A model generated the notes under the pieces. It was not told where the DNA came from and did no database searches. It was given only the letters and a program-made list of their open reading frames with translations. A stretch of 64,000 bases of DNA from Takakia lepidozioides (Eukaryota; Streptophyta; Takakiopsida; Takakiales; Takakiaceae), in NCBI GenBank assembly GCA_030704615.1, contig CM060732.1:21390001-21454000 (forward strand). Reading direction: 5' to 3'. The position numbers were made by a program, and so were the translations under genes. Positions 12,318 through 24,006 of this stretch are shown here, in pieces. Numbering within the stretch: position 1 is the stretch's first letter; the number at the start of each line of letters is the position of its first letter.

Positions 12318-12463
12318 TATGCTATTTTATTTTATTTTGGACCAGGCCAGCCACACCCCACAATGGTTACAGTAGTGATTTAGCCTATCACATCCAAGTT
12401 GACTTCATAATTTGTGATAATTTGTGATAGTTTTGGCATCCTTAATCTTTCTAAACATAAAGC

Positions 12464-12627
12464 GGGAAAGGCTTGCTGGGTGGTTCTTGTTTGCAGTGTA
12501 AGCCTCCAGATGCAGACCCCGCACCACCTGCAACCAACTGTGGGCCTGGCACCCCATCCCCCAGTCAGTGTACTGAAGGGTACTGGTCAGCCGGGCCAAG
12601 AATTACCTAGGGGGAGGTTTATGCAAG
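12464..12627 (+). pseudogene. fragment of the NYN/LOTUS gene exon 2
   Basis: This stretch is a shortened, mutated copy of 17579-17805 inside exon 2 of the NYN/LOTUS gene 3-5 kb downstream. Shared words in order are GGCTTGCTGGGTG (GGCTGGCTGGGTG in the gene), AAGCCTCCAGATGCA, AGTGTACTGAAGGG and GGGGGAGGTTTAT. About 60 bases are missing from the middle. It sits exactly at the left edge of duplication copy B, so it probably arose by the same rearrangement. Confidence 0.65.
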
Positions 12628-13436
12628 CGAGCAAGAGTCAAACTCTGTCATCTTTGAAACTTCTATATATATCATGCCTCCGTAAAACAGCTTCTTGAGC
12701 CAGTAGGATTTTGAACTGACGCTGCTGCATGCGAATGGGTAGATTCCCTACTAAGGGACTCACGGGGCTGTCATCGAGTTTAATTACATGTGTGCTTCGG
12801 GAGGTAGAGGCCTCACGACCACAATTCGGATATTGTACCGAGCACTGTTTTCAACTACTGTTTCAAATGAGTGAGTACGACCGTTGAGAATGTGCCTGCT
12901 CTAGTTCTGTACATGCTCTTTGGAAAAGTTTGACATTGACACTGATCCAATACATCATGCATACACGATCATCTCTCTCCAGCCCCAAAAGAGACTTGAG
13001 AAATGCGTGACAAACAAATCCATGTTGGAAAAGACCCTGAAAACTGAATCGAGATCATTTGCGAGATTGTGAGTGACATGTTGGGAGGGCCTTAGAACAT
13101 CAAGATAAGATGGGAAGCTCTGTAAGATCTGTGCGATGTAATCGCCAGGCAAACTTAAATATTCTGGATTTGCAAAGGAATTTTCCGGCCTGAATATCAT
13201 CTAATCTTTGGACTTCTTTAGATTATACAGTATAATACCTAGATCTGAAAGGACAACATTCAGGCTTCGAGCCTATTCAAGACAATTGGGAGATGCGAAA
13301 GCTGTAGGAAACCGATTGATGTGTCCCACGATCTCACGAGGATCCGCCTCTGCTTAAGCACCATCTTTATTCACAAGTCGATAAAAAGTAGTGATTGCGT
13401 ACGAGTTCGCCTACACTGGCCACTACTGTACAAATA

Positions 13437-13660
13437 TTTGTGGATCGTCTCCGCCTCCTCATTGTCCATGATCTTGTCTCGATCTTGTCTCTCTTCACGG
13501 CAGATTGGACGATTAGATCCATGTCCCACAGGGCGCTATCATCATCGCATGCGTCTCTGTCTATCGAAATCTAGAACATTCTACAGGTACTTGTGTCGGA
13601 TACAGTTTATTTTCGAGAGAATCTATCATTTGTGCATTTGCTCCATCGAGAGGATGTCTC
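13437..13660 (-). pseudogene. extra NET-domain remnant inside copy B
   Basis: The sequence repeats, with many changes, the 3' end of the NET gene immediately to its right. On the plus strand TGGATCGTCTC, CATGTCCCACAGG and CATCGCATGCGTCT recur in the order found at 13780-13870. It is a tandem, decayed duplicate of the last part of the gene and is not open in the coding frame. Confidence 0.5.
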
Positions 13661-13721
13661 ACGGTGGAAGTCTCTCCAGGTCCGTGCGCACCTAACCTTA
13701 GTTCTCACGGTCGCTACTCAT

Positions 13722-14555
13722 TCAGGACTCATTCTCTGCGTCGATGGAGGTCGCTTTGTCCAGAATGTGTGGATCGTCTCGGTCTCCTCCTTGTCCATGG
13801 GTCTCTCGTTCTTCACGAACACGTCGGACGATCCGATCGATGTCCCACAGGACGCTATCCTCGCATGCGTCTATGGCGAATTCTAGACTATTGTCGGAAT
13901 ATGTTTCGGCAATATACGCTTTCTTTTCGACTATGATGTCAGCTATTTGCAGCAGGTGGTCGCCGGGAGGTAGTTTCTGCAGATTCGCAGCCAACATCAG
14001 TTTCTCGCCACTAGTCATTTTCCGCTGTGACCTCTTTCGACGGCAAGACCACTTAAGTTCGGTATGGTCTTCTTTACTGTGGCCAGCCTCTAGTTTGGAA
14101 GGAGTCGGATCAGAGGTATCTGTCGATGCCAGCATCTCCTCCATCGTACGCGTCCTCTGCACGTCTGGAAGCTTGTCCTCCAATTTCTTCCACTCTTCCT
14201 CAAACAGATTTCCCACCGCCTTCGCCATCCCATACACCTCAGTATCTGGTTCATTGAACGCCTTCGCAAAAGTAAAGGTGAGGCGGACATCGTCGGCAAA
14301 TTCTGATATGGAAGAATACTGCTGTGCCTCCAGTTTTTTCTCGATCGTACCGAGATCCATGGGTCTCATGAAATCATCGAATAATTCGGTGACGCCCATG
14401 GGCTCTTCAGCATCCACAGGTTCGTTAGTGAATACATGTGCATGCTTGTGAGACATAAGTGTCCTCAACAATGCCCCACAATGCGCCTGAACATCATCAC
14501 TAGTAGCGATGCCTTTTCCTTTATCAACAAGCAGCTTCTTCCCCTCTCTCGGCAT
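13722..14555 (-). CDS. bromodomain + NET protein (plant GTE type)
   Basis: The single-exon frame of 277 residues starts at the ATG giving MPREGKKLLVDKGKG. Residues about 23-115 form a bromodomain, which reads acetyl-lysine on histones: ZA loop VFTNEPVDAEE, then FMRPMDLGTIEKKLEA, FADDVRLTF, and FNEPDTEVYGMA with the conserved pocket asparagine in FNEP. Residues about 175-245 form the NET domain (MTSGEKLMLAANLQKLPPG, then SLEFAIDACEDSVLWDIDRI). A basic stretch, CRRKRSQRK, lies between them and may direct nuclear entry. It is short for a GTE protein (usually 400-800 residues) and lacks the long flanks. Upstream of the ATG the frame is closed by a stop. The gene could be active or a compact derivative. 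Copy A at 2222-2743 is its truncated paralogue. Confidence 0.7.
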   Translation of the reverse strand: MPREGKKLLVDKGKGIATSDDVQAHCGALLRTLMSHKHAHVFTNEPVDAEEPMGVTELFDDFMRPMDLGTIEKKLEAQQYSSISEFADDVRLTFTFAKAFNEPDTEVYGMAKAVGNLFEEEWKKLEDKLPDVQRTRTMEEMLASTDTSDPTPSKLEAGHSKEDHTELKWSCRRKRSQRKMTSGEKLMLAANLQKLPPGDHLLQIADIIVEKKAYIAETYSDNSLEFAIDACEDSVLWDIDRIVRRVREERETHGQGGDRDDPHILDKATSIDAENES

Positions 14556-14666
14556 CTCTGAACTATGTAAACTGCTCACATTTTTAATCCCAGGCTTTAA
14601 TACTGCGTCATATCCAGTCGATCCCAGTTCCAAGAGAAAATCCCGACTGCTTCAGCATCTCATAAT

Positions 14667-14675
14667 CTATATAAG
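14667..14675 (-). promoter_or_regulatory. TATA-like box for bromodomain gene copy B
   Basis: On the minus strand this reads CTTATATAG, 112 bases before the ATG, nearly the same distance as in copy A. The matching placement supports a shared promoter, though the sequence match around it is weak. Confidence 0.3.
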
Positions 14676-15809
14676 TTCTTGTTGGGTTCTTCTCCCCACA
14701 ATCATCCACACTGATGCTCTTCCGACACTCCCTCTCAAAGTGGATCTGAATCCATTCTCTCACGGTCTCTCGAAAATTCCTTTCCTCTGCTGAAGGGCGA
14801 TCGGAAGGGCCGTCGTGCCTAGTCAGCGCAAGCAGACTCGGCGAAGAGATTTGAACATTACATAATATATATAATTACTATTAAATAGTTATTGGTTATT
14901 AAATTGCAAGTTACCGTTTGTAACATATTTAAACTCAAACTTAACGGAAAATGATAATTGGTTATTGCAAATAATAGATGGAAAAAGAAAAAGAAAAAGG
15001 GCTTGTAGGGTTTAGGGTCTAAAGAGACCAGGATGTGCCCAGGATTTGTGAAGCTGCACAAGGAATTGGCACACGAATCATCCCGGATCTGTGAATGCTG
15101 GAGTGTTTGAGCGAGATCTTGCTCCATTCTACGGAATATTTCTGGGATATATGGTGAGCGAGAATGCGAGTAAATTGAGTAGAGAATGTTGTGGACGAGA
15201 AAACTGGTTTTCCAGTTGTGGGTGGAAGCGCGGTTTGAAGTGTATTTCAGTGATGCGGTCAGGGAGCTCGACCATTGGGGTGTTTCGAATTTATTCTAAG
15301 AAGTGGGGGTCATATCGTTGCGGGACTATACGGGTTCTCTGTGCCCAGTGTGATTGCTTCGGTCATTCACCGAGGTTGTCCATGGTGATGGTTTGGAGGG
15401 GCATTTCGTGACTGGGTCTGTAAGTATTGGATCTGATTACCAAGGCACCATTTTCCCAGAAAGTTGTATTGGTGGACGGGACGCTTCAAGTTTGGAAGGT
15501 GGTTTTTTGAGTAATGGGTGATCAGTCTCCAGGCTCTCGGATCACAATGATCCTCGCTGGATAATGAGCTGCCAATGTTGCGGCAGAGTATCTCGTTGGT
15601 TGGGTATACTCTTGCAGGAGTAACAATGGCCCTCCGGCTTCGCCCTGAAAAGGGTTCCGGGAGGTCTAGAGCTCGTGATACTGGCATATCCAGAAGAAAA
15701 CGCTACGATTGTCAACAGTACCGATTCTATCGTTGCATCGAGGTTGCCTCTTTCTGGGAGTTTCATAGCCATCAGTGAGGGAGGGGCCAATAATATCGTT
15801 GCGGGTTCA

Positions 15810-18800
15810 ATGGGACCGAGGGTGGGCAGGTTCAGAAAGACAACCACTCTCAAATCAACAAAATCATGGAAAGGATTTACAGATTTTTCTAAAGATGAGT
15901 GCCGTTCAGTTGATAGGGAGCTACACATTGTGGAAGCCTCCATTTCAGTTCAGAAATGTAGACGGACCTCCACACTTATTGAGACTGCTGCTGGGCTTGC
16001 TGAGGGTTATAATGAGAGGGGATCCTTCATAAGGCCTCCCACTGGCAACGTAGGTGACTTTGGATTACCACAGAAAAGCAGCAATTTCTTTGGATCTGCC
16101 GTCTTGGCTACGGCTATTGGGATCAAAGTTCCCCTGTTAGCGTGCAGGTCTTTGCGGCCCCAAGGTTCCATCATTGACGGACAAGTTTCGGATTGGAATT
16201 CCTCTTCCTTCTACGGATCCCTTAAAACAAGTGCCTCTGTCCAGTTCTGTTCTGTCAGCAATGCCAGAGAGGAGAAGAGTAAGGAGCCTCCACATTTGTA
16301 TGGGGCTGGCTGGGAACATGGTCCAGGAGAGGTGCAAATTTCGGTTTGGTGGGATTTTGAGAACTGCAATGTTCCAGTGGGCATTGATGCACATAAAGTG
16401 GGTTACAATATAGTGGCTGGATTGCGAATTAGTGGCTTCAAGGGTCCTGTTTCCATAGCCGGATATGGTGATACTCTACAGCTGTCGCGGAATGTACAAG
16501 AATCTCTTACTTCCACTGGCATCCGCCTCTGCCATGTTCCTTCTGGTGAGTATTGTTGTTCTCCACATTGCTCTCTCTCCCTCTCTTTTTTCCCTCTGCA
16601 TGTGTCGGGTGGGCCTTTTGGGCCTCCCTGGACGGAATAAATTTCTTTCCTTCTTCTCTCCCTTGTTTCAGTATTTTTCAACTGTGATGCGCCGCTGTCC
16701 CATAACCTGTTTGGGCTTTTCATGGACTCAATAAAGCTCCTTTCTTTCTTTTGTCTCTTCCACCTGTCTGCTCTATCCAGGCATGCGACAAGCTATGACA
16801 AGCAGTGAGTCTCCCTCGCTCATCTGTCTTGTTGTGTGTTGTTCTCCTTTGTCCCATGGGCTCTCCGATTCCGCTTAGACATCATTAAGTTTCGTTATAT
16901 TCTGTGTGTTTCGTTGAAAAGAAAGACCGCGCTTTATTTGCCAGAAGAGGCCCCAAAGAAACAGTAGGGAGCTGAAGGCTCCCACTTTATATTTTGTTAT
17001 TATGGAGTTCAACATTGGAATAGAGCTGCAAGGGCCATTTATTGGTAATTTGGCCAGTCTACCTATTTAAGGTATACGTTGTAATGCCTGGTTTTTGTTT
17101 CCTGTGTGTTTTTGTTTCCTTGAACTCAGTTTGCCCTTGTTCAACATTCTACACCCTTGCCGGTAGGCTTTCTTGTGCTTGGACTTCAATGGAAAGTGGC
17201 ATCTGTCCTGACTTTGCACAAAGTCATCCTTTTATTTATATCTTCTCCCATGCAGGTGACCAGTAAGCATTGCCAGTCTTTCTTTTACCCTCTGGCCCCT
17301 CTCCCCTGCTTCCCTCAGATGAGATGGATTTGTGTACGACAGGTGGGAAAGATGCGACTGACAGGGCCCTAATGGTGGATCTCATATTGTGGACATTCGA
17401 ACATCCCCCGCCAGCGCACTTATTTTTAATATCCGGTGACCGAGATTTTTCAGATGCAATCCACAGGCTGCGGATGAAAAATTACAACATATTGCTGGCC
17501 TGTCCTTCAGGGACCACTGTGTCTCCAGCACTTCTTGGAGCTGCCTCTTGTGTGTGGCGATGGAACAGTCTTGTGAGAGGGGAAGGCTGGCTGGGTGTTT
17601 CTTCTTTGGATTCAAAGCCTCCAGATGCAACACCACCTAGAAACAACGTTGGGCCAAGTATACCTCCTCCCTCTACCCCTCCACCTCCACCAATGCCATC
17701 ACCTTCACCTCAAGAACGCTCTCCGTCTGGGATGCAATCAAAGTGTACTGAAGGGAACTCATCAGAGGTGGGCGAAGAAATTACAGGGGGAGGTTTATAC
17801 AAGGGTGTTGTGCGACCTGTACCCAAGTCGGTTTTGCAGAAGCTTGGAACTTTGTTTGACTCGCACCCCGATGGTATCTTGCTGCATGATCTTCGCAGTC
17901 ACCTAATCAAACAGGGCATCAGATTTGAGAGGGACTTCTATGGGTATGGTCAAATTGTTCCCCTTCTGCTTGCCATCCCGGAGGTGGTGAGAGTGGAGCC
18001 GTGTCCTGTGAAGGATAAAAATTCTTGGACTTATTTGCTCACTGCCACACACAAACGGACCCAATCAACACCTAAAAGTCAAGTGCCTGTCCCTGCTCCT
18101 TCAGACAATGTTTGTGAGAGTCCAATTGCATCCACTGTTCTTGCAGCTCCCAATGTATCCACTGCAGGAAAGCCTCCGCTTGCAGCTATGCAGTCAACAC
18201 CTGATCAGAAGATTCCCTCATCTTTGCCTACCCAATTTCCACAAGCTGTGCCTCCTAAGAAAAAAAAAAGCCCGCCACAAAAGCTTGAGTCACCCCAGTC
18301 TGTTAAGGGGTCTTCACCACAATCTCTGCTGCCCATGAAGCAGCCTGCAACTTCATTAGAAGAGGAACAAGTGCCAGTGCCTTCTCCAGCTTTGGTACCT
18401 CCTTCCATAATCAAGTCTGCTAAAGATAATCATAGGGTCGCAGACCTCCCTGTAGCTAACGACATACAGGAATTGTCTCCTCCCAAATCTGTGGAGTACC
18501 AACAAAATATTGACCCACCTCCCACGAAATCCAGTCCTCAGGACCAGGCAGATTCGAAGGCACCACCATGTCTATCAGCAGACCATTTGCCTCCCACACA
18601 TCCTTTGGCAGAGAAACCATCGCACTCAGTGCCAGAGACTATGGATGGTGTCAGGCAAGCACACCAGCTGCCCTCCTTCATGACTTACTTGATTCAAGCA
18701 GTCAAGAGCTGGGTGAACTCAAGGGCAGTCTCTGTCGACAGAGGTAGAGATCTATTTCTGTGCATTGTACTGGTTGCTTTCTATTAGAAGCATAAAGGCT

Positions 18801-21800
18801 AGTGGATAAGCATTTCCAGGTGTTAGTGGACACCAATTCAAGTGGTCATACTCTGGAATGCTGGCATTGACCATTCAATTCGATTTGCAACCACAGCAAC
18901 TCAACAGTCTCCTGGGTTTGTTCCATAATAATTGCCAGATTTTGGACTTCCTCTAAACATTCTTGCAGAAAGGTGATTGACAACTCATGTAAAGAGTGCA
19001 TCAAGGACACTGAACTCTGGTTTGTGGTTGGGCAACACTGCTTTGCAGGAAAGGAAATATTGTCTTACAATTTTGTGTTTGTATGGCAACGAATGCAGAT
19101 CAACTGAGCAAAAGGGAAAGTGGAGATGAGAGTCATGCAGAAGAGGTAACCCAAATTGAAGGAACTTCTTTTGGCACGGGACATTCCTCTACTAGTGGTA
19201 TTGGGACCCCAGATAAGGGTGACATTGGTGAGATTAAGGAAGGGGAGGCTACTGGTCGTGAAAAAACTAATTCTGTGGCCACAGTTAGAGAGGATACAGC
19301 CCCTGTTGCAGATGAAGGAAATGGACATAGGTTCATCAAAGGGGAACAAGAAACCATGACTTCCCCAACAGAACGACCCGCGGAAAAGTTTGGGAATTCA
19401 GCTGGTACAGTGGAATCTGGGGATGAGGCTGACAAGGTGAATTTTCCAGGAAAGAGCGGAGATCCTCCCACAAAGCAGGAGCAGCTGCATCCAACTGCTG
19501 GTGGAGTCCCTTGGAAAGAGCTACAATGTGGGTCAAGGGAAAGTAATACAGTAGTGTCTCTTCATCATCCCTCTGGAAAGGAATGTCCAGATGTCCAGGT
19601 CAGTGATCCACTTGGGAACCAGGATGGCGCTCTCTCTGAACCTTCTAAGCGGACCTGGAAAGAAATTTTCTTTGGGCCTGAAGAGACTGTTTCCTTGCCC
19701 ACTTTATCACCCAACAAGGACCTCAAGGATACTGGATCAGAGAGTGATGGACCTAAGGCGCAAAAGAAGTTGGAGTCCTCACATGTCCGCAGATGGATTT
19801 GGAAAGATCTCGTGTCCTGGTCCCAAAAGAGTGAGGCACTTCCCTCTGTGGATTTGTGTGCCAAGAATGATCCAGCAGGAATGGCTCTCAGATTTCCAGG
19901 AGAGCCGGAACAGGAAAGTATCTGTCTGAGTGGAGTCACTGGGAAGAAGAGCTCTCTTGCACTAAACGTGAGTATTGTTAAATCACAATGCATCGTATCT
20001 CAGATGCAACTTCCATCGATGACCTTTCAAACCAAAGAAGAAAGTGAGAAGGAGTTAAGTGCACCACCATCTTTGGCTGACCCTGAGAGTGGACCTCTTC
20101 CTGCCTCCAAAAGTGAAGGGACAAAGAAATCCGAGGTTTCTATGGGGGATGTGACTCCAGGTCCTACGTCAAACTTACCTGAAGACCAGAGACCTCTTTC
20201 ATCAAGTTTGACCCTACCAGAATTTTTACCAGCGATTATGCCTCCTACACCTCCTTCATGGGCAAGTACTTTGATAGAGCAGGGCTATCCCAGCTTTGAA
20301 AAGTTCCGAGAGTGGCTTGCAGGTAACATTGCTTTTGAGTCTTGCCACCAAATGTTTCTAGCTCCTGAGAGACTAGGTTGACAATGTTATCTATTCATAA
20401 ACTACACTATGCATACACAAACATGATGAGCTGAACTCCTTTCAAAGGCCCACTGTCAGAATCAGCACAAAAAAGTACTAACTAGAGTGGGAAATGTGGC
20501 CAGACCAATTTTGGAGGATAAGTGTTGGCAAGAGAACAAACTCATACTTCTCTGGCTGCCAGTAGAATGGAAAATTGAGGACAGGAGTTCTTAAGCAAAT
20601 CTAAACACTACTACCATCACCCACCAGCTCCAGATAACACATGTTTAAACACATGTATACACCGAATACTTCTGCGCTTTCACTGTCTATGAATGTCAAA
20701 AACATGTTTTTAATTCATTGCAGCTGTTGGCTTCATGTGACATTGACCATCTGCAGAATTTGTGGAGCAATACTTTGCAAACAACCCACGCATACAAATG
20801 CGTGGTCTCGACGTCTCTGAAGTGAAACCTGCGTTTGAGATAAAGTTTGGCATGAAGCTGGATCCCCAGGTCTATGGTTTCCGGAAAGTGAAGGAGCTGG
20901 TATTAACCATCCCCGACATTGTTGAAGTAGTGTGCCCCAGACATGACCAGTGCATGCTGTTTCCAGTTAGATCCCCTCGATCCATATCCCAGCCTGGCCA
21001 AAGCTCAGAGACTAAAGATGTGATGACAATGAAAATCTTGACCCAGCCACCCCGTCGGGAGTTGATTCGTGATTGTGAGCATCTCTTGCGAGAGCTTTTG
21101 TTGGAGCATCCTGATGGATATCCAGCAGTTAAGTTCAAGCCTGCATTTTTCAACCGATTCTCTTACCATTTGGATCATCGCAGTGAAGGATTTTCAAAAC
21201 TCTCTGACCTTTTGCGTCTGATGCCAGATATTGTCACAATTAGGCAGAGTGATTGTTTGGCAGCCCAGGTGCTTGTAGCTAGTGAAAATCCCCACTCAAC
21301 TTCAGTCTCACTGACAATAGCTACTCCTGGACCTTCACAGATATTGGGGACCACAGATTGTCCCCCTGCAGCTTTTGATCATGCAGGAGAAAGCCTTAAT
21401 GAATCACAAGGAGCCCAAAAACCATTGGCAGATGAAGGGGTTGGGCATATCAGAAGGGGTGAAGAGAAATCTCAAACACAAGTAGGAATGAAATCCCTTT
21501 CCTACTCTGAGTCCTTGAAAAGTGGAGATGAAGGTGAGCGAGCCACCTCACAACCTGGCAGGAAGGAAAAGCTGGGACCATCATTTGGTCAAGAGAATAG
21601 CTTGAGTGAGAGTGAGTTGTTGGCATTGGAAGCTTCTCACATTGCTGCTATGCCTAGTAGAGATGGTGAATATGGTGATAGCAGGAAGGCCGGGCATGGA
21701 GAAACTTCAGGACTTTGTGAGAGCTCTCCCTACAAAGGGACTGGGGAAAGCCTTATTTCTGCTGATGTTGAACTCTCATCCCAGGCTGTGAGTGAAGGCA

Positions 21801-23147
21801 GCCCCTCAAAATTGGCTGAACCCTATTTATCACAAATAACTGTTTATAGTCCAGAAATCAATCCCTATATGGATAGCACAGCATCTCATGTGACACAGGT
21901 GAAAGCTGGCCAAGGCAAGGGAGGGCAAGCTGGGGTTGGTGTACATGAACAAGGGACTTCTGGAAATCATGAGTCCTCTGTGTGGGATCTTGCAACATCT
22001 TTGATTGATGCTCAGAGGAGCTCACCTCCCACAGCAGGAGCTGACGTGCAGGAGATTGCTTTTCCACATAATGATCTGAGTCCTTTAAGCCTCCCCGTGT
22101 CTAGTAGGGAGCAGGCAGAAGTGCATATCTGCAATGCAAATGAGGACAATAGTCGAGCACAAGAGGACATTTTGGATTTGACAGAAATGGATCTTGCTCC
22201 TACGACAGAGCTTTCTGCAGGTGAATATCTCACCAACTTGCTACAAAAGGAGATGTTGGGAGAAGTGATTTTCCAGTTTTCTTCCCTGTCCTTTATTAGG
22301 ATATTTCAGAGCATATTCAAGCTAGCATTTGAGATAAGTGTGATCTTGTGCAGCAGACCTCAAAACAGATACGGAAGCAAATTTCGGTGGGACTGAAAGG
22401 GACGCCCAGAACAGAGAGCTCTTAAGTTCTTCAGCACCTTCCGAGGTCAATGCAGAGGGTGATAAACTTTGCCATGAAGCCCATTTTAGTCCAGGAAAAT
22501 TGAACGCTGAGAAAGGTGAACTCCTTGTATCTGGTGCCAACCTTCAACTTGATGGGAAAAACGAAGATGTGAACCCAATATCTTATGAACCAGTCCACAG
22601 GTTCTCAGACGAAAATTGCAGGAGAGAGTCAGCCGACGAAATAGATAAAAGAGATGGACGTCTGAGTACGATGGATGGAGACAAAAGCGAATTGTTGGGT
22701 TTGGAGCCCTTACAGAGACATAATATTTGCAGCTCGGAGGAGCAAAACTTGATTTCTTTGAAGGTAGAACACAGACTTGATGCTGTTGATGTAGAGGACC
22801 CAAGCTATCTGACCAATCACTCACTTCAGAGACCTGAGGGACCTACGGCCCCTGTAGTTCCAAATGAGAGGGAAGAAAGTCCATTATGTGAGATATCTCA
22901 ACCCTGTGGTCATGTGGTTGACAATAGAGGTGAGAGTGCTTTAGACAGTGGATCAAATGACATTCTCCAATCCTCCAATCCTGCAGTGGAGAAGGAACAG
23001 TCTCGGGGGTTGGATCAGGATAGTTTCTCTCCCACTTGTGCAGAAGGTCATGAAGATTTGAGCATCGAGAACTGCAAAGAGGCTCCAACGACTCCAAAGC
23101 CTGGTAAGAAGGGTCTCTGGCAAAGGTTGTTCAAACAAGGCCTCTAA
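15810..23147 (+). CDS. NYN ribonuclease-like protein with three LOTUS (OST-HTH) domains
   Basis: Modelled exons: 15810-16545, 17319-18743, 19099-20322, 20757-22220, 22354-23147. They total 5643 nt (1880 residues). Each join is phase 1 with GT/AG, and the frame stays open throughout. Residues about 175-340 are a NYN domain (PIN-like RNase fold) of the MARF1/plant type: VWWDFENCNVPVG, LCHVPS, KDATDRALMVDLILW, HLFLISGDRDFSDAIHRLR, NILLACPSG. The acidic residues of the active site are present. LOTUS domains, which bind RNA or helicases, lie at about 413-480, 1115-1190 (spanning intron 3) and 1230-1300. Long low-complexity Ser/Pro/Glu linkers separate them, and the C-terminus is KKGLWQRLFKQGL. The N-terminus MGPRVGRFRKTTTLK is basic and may target mitochondria or plastids. 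The first exon may extend further upstream, since the frame is open from about 15620. An acceptor 24 bases downstream in exon 2 (at 17343) would remove eight residues. Likely role: RNA cleavage or silencing (inferred). Confidence 0.8.
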
Positions 23148-24006
23148 AATTCATTGCCCCTAACATTCTTTGTTACAAGAGTCGGGATTCTTCTAACATC
23201 AGTTTTGTCACAATTTGTGAAGCCTTTTAACTGCTGTCACTTATGCAGAGCTTCAAAAGAGCTGATAGTTCATTGGTAGACTTCATTGCTTGCTGTTGCC
23301 TTCCAGCCATGTGTACCCTGCACTGATGTAGGTGTACACAGAGAGATGCTCCTGATGTTCTCTCTTTCAGTTTTTTGAGGGCATTCTTTTCCGGCTAACA
23401 ATGCAGAAGAGCACCGCACATTGTTTTCAGGGCATCTGCGGTGTTCATGGTAGAGCTTGCATTGTGACATATTCTGCCAATTCATTTATCTGACCAAATC
23501 CCCATGTTACGGCAACAAAATATAGTGCAAGGAGCCTGTCCTATTTTTCTCGTGTGGTTTAAGCCAAGAAAGGTTGGCTCCCATGGAAGGCTATGGCATC
23601 ATAATAGAGGGATCTCAACCATGCTGATATTGCAGGCTGCAGCAACCCCCTCAAGTCAAGCAGTTACTGTGACCCAGGGATCCCTGGATAGCTGATGCAT
23701 ATGTGGCCAATGTATAAATAAGTAAACGTACCACTAACCGTTGAATTATTAGGAGGAGCCTTGACTGGCAGGTGTCTGGAATTACAAACTTGTAACCAAG
23801 GTTCTATGTTATATACAGATCAGTTTGATTTGAAATCATCACAGTTACTCAGCCTGGCAGCAAGCTCACCTGAAAATGTCCAGAAGGATAAACAATATCT
23901 AGGTACAATATCTCAAAATACCGCTGGGCACATTTCACAGGAGAGGAAAAGCATATAGACCACCGATGCAATGGCGGTAGATGAAGATGATTGTACAAGG
24001 TCCCAA
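23148..24006. other. 3' flanks of two converging genes
   Basis: This holds the 3' untranslated region of the NYN/LOTUS gene and, from the other side, that of the PP2-A10-like gene. No further coding sequence is convincing. Confidence 0.5.

Larger units (their letters stand above)
12628..14790. repeat. segmental duplication, copy B
   Basis: Matches 655-2900 in order and orientation (see copy A) and carries the more complete bromodomain/NET gene. Similarity fades upstream of the gene's ATG, where only TATA-like boxes are shared in position. Confidence 0.7.

Noticed and set aside
15575-15778. ATG at 15626 (MALRLRPEKGSGRSRARD) as start of the NYN gene
   Set aside because: Its frame ends at 15778 and does not join the NYN frame. 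The ATG at 15810 is the first in the correct frame.
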